Assembly (NCBI RefSeq): GCF_019355935.1
Contig: NZ_CP079925.1
Coordinates: forward strand, 3,286,001-3,350,000
DNA: 64,000 nt
Source: Comamonas sp. Y33R10-2
Lineage (GTDB): Bacteria; Pseudomonadota; Gammaproteobacteria; Burkholderiales; Burkholderiaceae_C
Reading direction: 5' to 3'
Of the stretch, positions 60,699 to 64,000 are shown in pieces. Under the pieces are notes generated by a model that ran no database searches, was not told the origin of the DNA, and worked only from the letters and a program-made list of their open reading frames with translations. The stretch's first letter is position 1; the number at the start of each line of letters is the position of its first letter. The translations under genes were made by a program, and so were the position numbers.

Positions 60699-61298
60699 AT
60701 GGCTGTGCAAAACCCGTTTTTCGGTAAACGCGATAACGATACTTTTTCTTCCCGCAATTCCGCGACGGGGCTTCCTTCGGTGGGTACGTTGAATAACTCC
60801 GGCCTGGGTGTACCGGCATCGAGCAATATGCGACCCGTAACACCGCCTGCTGCAACTGGAACTACGACTGAAGAAACTGTGGGCAGCCAGCTCACCGTGG
60901 GACCCAACATCAAGCTCAAGGGCGTAGAAATTACCGACTGCGACACGCTGGTGGTGGAAGGCACGGTTGAGGCCACGATGAACTCACGCGTCATCAAGAT
61001 TGCGGAGCGCGGCGCTTTTCATGGCACGGCAGAAATCGATGTAGCCGAGATTCATGGCTGCTTCGAAGGCTCGTTGACTGTGCGCGAAAAGCTGGTGATT
61101 TACGGCACTGGCAAGGTCAGTGGCAATATTCGTTACGGCAAGGTTGTGATTGAAGAGGGCGGTGAGCTAACGGGTCAGATTGAAGCGGGCCCTGGTACTT
61201 CAGCACCCGTTAATAAGCCTAAATCGAGTATTTCGACTGGCGGCTTGAGCGCGGTAGCCAAGTCGGTTGAAGTCAGCAGCATTGCCTCTGTTGCCTAA
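60699..61298 (+). CDS. Bactofilin (polymer-forming cytoskeletal protein)
   Basis: 199 residues. Disordered N-terminus (about 1-65), then the bactofilin beta-helix (about 68-170) with its regular repeats: TVGPNIKLKGVEITDCDTLV, VEGTVEATMNSRVIKIAERG, AFHGTAEIDVAEIHGCFEGS, LVIYGTGKVSGNIRYGKVVI. A Ser/Lys-rich tail follows. Bactofilins polymerise into filaments beneath the inner membrane and help place cell-wall or polysaccharide enzymes. Strong ribosome site. Confidence 0.9.
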   Translation: MAVQNPFFGKRDNDTFSSRNSATGLPSVGTLNNSGLGVPASSNMRPVTPPAATGTTTEETVGSQLTVGPNIKLKGVEITDCDTLVVEGTVEATMNSRVIKIAERGAFHGTAEIDVAEIHGCFEGSLTVREKLVIYGTGKVSGNIRYGKVVIEEGGELTGQIEAGPGTSAPVNKPKSSISTGGLSAVAKSVEVSSIASVA

Positions 61299-61318
61299 GT
61301 AGCCTGAACTTCAGCGCA

Positions 61319-61363
61319 CAGCCCACAAAAAAGCGACTCGTGAAGTCGCTTTTTTGTGGGCTG
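61319..61363. terminator. Bidirectional terminator between bactofilin and thioesterase genes
   Basis: A perfect 20-base stem from CAGCCCACAAAAAAGCGACT and its complement, around CGTGA. The A and T tracts lie within the stem, so it can end transcription from both converging genes. Confidence 0.85.
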
Positions 61364-61373
61364 AAGAAAAGAC

Positions 61374-61889
61374 TCAGCTTTGCTCAGGCGTGTTTTTTTC
61401 TTGCGCCAGCAACGCTTCGCGCCAAGCGCGCGTCTGTTCGGTGTCGGGCAGTTCTTGCGGCTTGCCGGTGGCATCAATGGCGACATAAGTCAGGCGGGCT
61501 TCAGTCACCTTGACGAACTTCCCTTGGTCGGAGAAACGTTCGGCAAACACTTCCACATTCACGGTTACCGAGGTGCGGCCCACTTTCAGCACCCCGGCGT
61601 AAAACGACAGAATGTCGCCCACACGCACGGGCTGCTTGAAGATGAATTCGTTGACTGCTACCGTCACCATGCGGGTGTGACTGATGCGCTGGGGCAGCAC
61701 AGAACCTGCCAAGTCCACCTGAGCCATTACCCAGCCGCCGAAGATGTCGCCATTGGCATTGACATCGGCAGGCATGGGGACGACTTTGAGTACCAACTCT
61801 TTGTCTTCGGGCAAAGGCTGAGGGGGAAGGTTGGGACGAGGTGGCATGGATGTCGCGGGCACAGAGGTAAAGGTGGAATTGTGCTTCAA
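61374..61889 (-). CDS. YciA-like acyl-CoA thioesterase
   Basis: 171 residues, one hotdog domain. NANGDIFGGWVMAQVDLAGS carries the conserved Asn/Gly/Asp of the BACH/YciA group, followed by VTVAVNEFIFKQPVRVGDIL and the tail TEARLTYVAIDATGKPQEL. It hydrolyses acyl-CoA in the cytoplasm. Divergent from the Slp-like lipoprotein gene. Confidence 0.9.
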   Translation of the reverse strand: MKHNSTFTSVPATSMPPRPNLPPQPLPEDKELVLKVVPMPADVNANGDIFGGWVMAQVDLAGSVLPQRISHTRMVTVAVNEFIFKQPVRVGDILSFYAGVLKVGRTSVTVNVEVFAERFSDQGKFVKVTEARLTYVAIDATGKPQELPDTEQTRAWREALLAQEKNTPEQS

Positions 61890-61959
61890 CTTCGGGTTTC
61901 TACTAGGGCGCTGAAAAATACCAATGACGCCGGTTCAGGAAAGTGAGTAGGTGGTAACT

Positions 61960-62544
61960 ATGAATCTGCTTTCGTGGTCGTTGTATGGGGTGTTGTGCCT
62001 AGTGCTGGCGGGCTGCGGCATTTCACCCGTCGTATATGACCAGAAAAATGATCCTGCACAGCAACTGTCGCAAGGATTGAGTGGTACTTCCGAGCTCTGT
62101 CATCCCGATCGATTGACAAACGCCCAGGCGCAGGAGCAGCCGGGGCCATTTTCGGCACTCATTCCCACGCAAGCACTGGCTGCCAGCGCAAACGGCAAGC
62201 GCGTTTGCTGGGGCGGTGGTTTGCGCACAATCGAGGCTGTTAAAGGTGAGCGTGACTGCGTGGTCATGCTGTATGCGGAACTCAGCCCCAAGATCATCTG
62301 GGGCTGGCCGCGTGAGGCATCGTTTTTCATGGCCTGCGGGCCGGGCCACTATGACAGGAAGCTGCTTCAGCCGTTTACCTTGGGTTTGATTAGCGGAAAA
62401 GTGATGGGGCAGGCAGAATTCGCAGGCGTTCCCATTCCCGTCATAGAAATAGAAGCCTTCTACCGAGCTTCAGACTGCCTGCAAGGCGATACCTCCCCAC
62501 AATGCGTTCACGGTCACATACAACCCCAGAAGAAGCTGCAATAG
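61960..62544 (+). CDS. Slp-like outer membrane lipoprotein
   Basis: About 194 residues from ATG at 61960. Lipoprotein signal LLSWSLYGVLCLVLAGCG with lipobox LAGC. The region GKRVCWGGGLRTIEAVKG and LISGKVMGQAEFAGVPIPVI resembles the Slp family (VxWGG ... VxGxxxG ... YPVV). Additional cysteines (in CWGG, RDCVV, MACGP, SDCLQ) are more than I would expect. The match to Slp is weak and function unknown. The ABC exporter gene overlaps its 3' end by 43 bases. Confidence 0.6.
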   Translation: MNLLSWSLYGVLCLVLAGCGISPVVYDQKNDPAQQLSQGLSGTSELCHPDRLTNAQAQEQPGPFSALIPTQALAASANGKRVCWGGGLRTIEAVKGERDCVVMLYAELSPKIIWGWPREASFFMACGPGHYDRKLLQPFTLGLISGKVMGQAEFAGVPIPVIEIEAFYRASDCLQGDTSPQCVHGHIQPQKKLQ

Positions 62545-64000
62545 CGGCGCCCAACCCCGACTCGGCCACGCTGCGCCGCCTCATCCCTTTCATCCTGCAA
62601 TACAAGTGGCGCGTGCTGGCGGCGCTGCTGTTCATGCTGGGTGCCAAACTGGCCAATGTGGGTGTGCCTGTCTTGCTTAAGTATCTGGTCGATGCGCTGG
62701 ACATGAAGCCCGGTCAGGCGCAGGCGGTACTGGTCGTGCCCGTGGGGCTGCTGCTGGCCTATGGTCTGCTGCGCTTTTCAACCACCATGTTTACCGAGCT
62801 GCGTGATCTGGTCTTTGCCAAGGCCACGCAGGGAACTTCGCGCTCGATTGCGCTGTCGACTTTTCAGCATCTTCATGCGTTAAGCTTACGCTTTCACTTA
62901 GAGCGCCAAACGGGCGGCATGACACGCGATATCGAGCGCGGCGTGCGCAGCACCGAATCGCTGATCTCGTATTCGCTTTACTCCATCCTGCCAACGCTGA
63001 TTGAAATGCTGCTGGTGCTGGGCATTTTGGCGGTGCGTTTTGATGTCTGGTTTGCCATCATCACGCTGGCGGCGCTAGTTTTCTACATCACCTTCACCGT
63101 CACAGTGACTGAGTGGCGCACGCGCTTTCGCAAAGAAGCCAATGCGCAAGAGTCTGCAGCGCACACCAAGGCCATTGATTCGCTGCTGAACTACGAGACT
63201 GTGAAGTACTTCAACAACGAAGCTTTCGAGTCCGAACGCTACGACGAGAACCTAGAAAAGCTTCGCCGCGTGCGCCTGAAGAGCCAGACCACGCTGTCCA
63301 TGCTCAATGCCGGTCAGCAACTCATCATTGGCACGGCGCTGGTCGCCATCCTGTGGCGCGCCACGCAGGGCGTGGTGGATGGTCGCCTGACGTTAGGCGA
63401 TCTGGTCATGATCAACGCTTTCATGATTCAGCTTTATATTCCGCTCAATTTTCTGGGTGTGATTTACCGCGAAATCAAGCAGAGCCTGACCGATCTGAAC
63501 CGCATGTTCACGCTGATGGATAAAGACCGCGAAGTCGCCGATGCACCCAGTGCGCAGCCTCTGCAGCTGAATGATCAACCGCCTGAAGTGCGCTTTGAAA
63601 ACGTGCAGTTTGCGTACGACCCGGCACGACCCATCCTGCACGATTTGAGCTTCACCATTCCGGCTGGCAAAACTGTGGCTGTGGTGGGCCCTTCCGGCTC
63701 CGGCAAGAGCACGCTGGCACGCTTGCTGTTTCGTTTTTATGACGTGCAAGTCGGCCATGTGCGCATTGCGGGCCAAGATATTCGCGATGTGACCCAGACC
63801 AGCGTGCGCCGCACGGTAGGCATAGTGCCGCAGGACACCGTGCTGTTCAATGACACGGTGGAATACAACATCGCCTATGGCCAGCCGGGTGCTTCGCACG
63901 AGCAGGTCGTAGCAGCCGCTAAAGCCGCGCGAATTCACGACTTTATTGAGGCTACGCCGCAGGGCTACGCCACGCGTGTGGGTGAACGTGGCCTCAAGCT
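62502..64000 (+). CDS. Atm1/HMT-type ABC exporter, 5' part
   Basis: Open from ATG at 62502 to the window end (499 codons and more). An N-terminal membrane domain with six expected helices starts SATLRRLIPFILQYKWRVLA and has YETVKYFNNEAFESERYDE, characteristic of Atm1/HMT1 half-transporters. The nucleotide-binding domain has Walker A GPSGSGKST (about 396-404) and Q-loop VGIVPQDTVLFNDTVEYNIA, and the window stops just before the LSGGE signature (GERGLKL). Such proteins export glutathione-linked or metal-related compounds. Cut by the window end. Confidence 0.92.
   Translation, partial: MRSRSHTTPEEAAIAAPNPDSATLRRLIPFILQYKWRVLAALLFMLGAKLANVGVPVLLKYLVDALDMKPGQAQAVLVVPVGLLLAYGLLRFSTTMFTELRDLVFAKATQGTSRSIALSTFQHLHALSLRFHLERQTGGMTRDIERGVRSTESLISYSLYSILPTLIEMLLVLGILAVRFDVWFAIITLAALVFYITFTVTVTEWRTRFRKEANAQESAAHTKAIDSLLNYETVKYFNNEAFESERYDENLEKLRRVRLKSQTTLSMLNAGQQLIIGTALVAILWRATQGVVDGRLTLGDLVMINAFMIQLYIPLNFLGVIYREIKQSLTDLNRMFTLMDKDREVADAPSAQPLQLNDQPPEVRFENVQFAYDPARPILHDLSFTIPAGKTVAVVGPSGSGKSTLARLLFRFYDVQVGHVRIAGQDIRDVTQTSVRRTVGIVPQDTVLFNDTVEYNIAYGQPGASHEQVVAAAKAARIHDFIEATPQGYATRVGERGLK

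Overview
The window reads as chromosomal DNA of a betaproteobacterium of the family Comamonadaceae, most likely Comamonas or a close relative. This rests on the set of gene families (Bug-type binding protein, SlmA beside argB, corC-lnt, hpd/phhA, FadN-type beta-oxidation enzymes) and on AT-rich stem-loop repeats between genes that I associate with this family. No database search was possible, so the genus is an inference. Most of the window is GC-rich housekeeping DNA. The clear exception is an AT-rich block from about 35.1 to 43 kb, which grades back to normal by about 46 kb.

Layout. 1-5.7 kb: the end of a siderophore-interacting protein gene with a DUF2798 membrane protein, a metallo-beta-lactamase-fold hydrolase next to a bacteriohemerythrin, then a small accessory group (anchored NTF2-like protein, DoxX-like membrane protein, MmgE/PrpD protein with a Tat-like leader). 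5.8-10.5 kb: two tandem tRNA-Val(CAC) genes, a long-chain acyl-CoA synthetase and a large MscS-family channel. 10.7-14.7 kb: aromatic amino acid breakdown (phhA, hpd, a divergent Lrp/AsnC regulator) with an orphan Bug-type binding protein. 14.8-25.8 kb: GNAT protein, corC-lnt, fabA-fabB, gmhB-plsC, a YgjP-type metalloprotease, rhodanese, galE, a LysM/BON protein and coaX.

25.9-45.9 kb is the surface polysaccharide region. rfbBDAC make dTDP-L-rhamnose. After a zinc-ribbon/SPFH gene pair and glyQ-glyS comes an O-antigen cluster: Wzx flippase, Wzy-like polymerase, GT2 and GT4 glycosyltransferases, three enzymes for a UDP-2-acetamido-2,6-dideoxy-L-hexose, a WbuB-like glycosyltransferase and WbuC. 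A reverse-strand WecA/WbpL-type initiating transferase closes the cluster, but it carries an in-frame TGA in its conserved motif. The AT-rich composition begins inside the 3' end of glyS, so the cluster appears to have been exchanged by recombination that also replaced the end of that essential gene.

46-51.3 kb: argB, a TctD/TctE-like two-component system, slmA and a TetR regulator with a palindrome just upstream. 51.4-60.1 kb: a fatty-acid degradation operon (acyl-CoA dehydrogenase, DUF2147 protein, HCDH-ECH fusion, thiolase, hydrolase, thioesterase, enoyl-CoA hydratase). 60.7-64 kb: bactofilin, YciA-like thioesterase, Slp-like lipoprotein and an Atm1-type ABC exporter cut by the window end.

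I did not find a clear new defence or mobile system. The best leads are the glyS/O-antigen junction, the interrupted initiating transferase, a GmhB homologue lacking both motif-IV aspartates, an SPFH protein fused to an excisionase-like helix-turn-helix, and repeat elements that seem to have become part of coding sequences.
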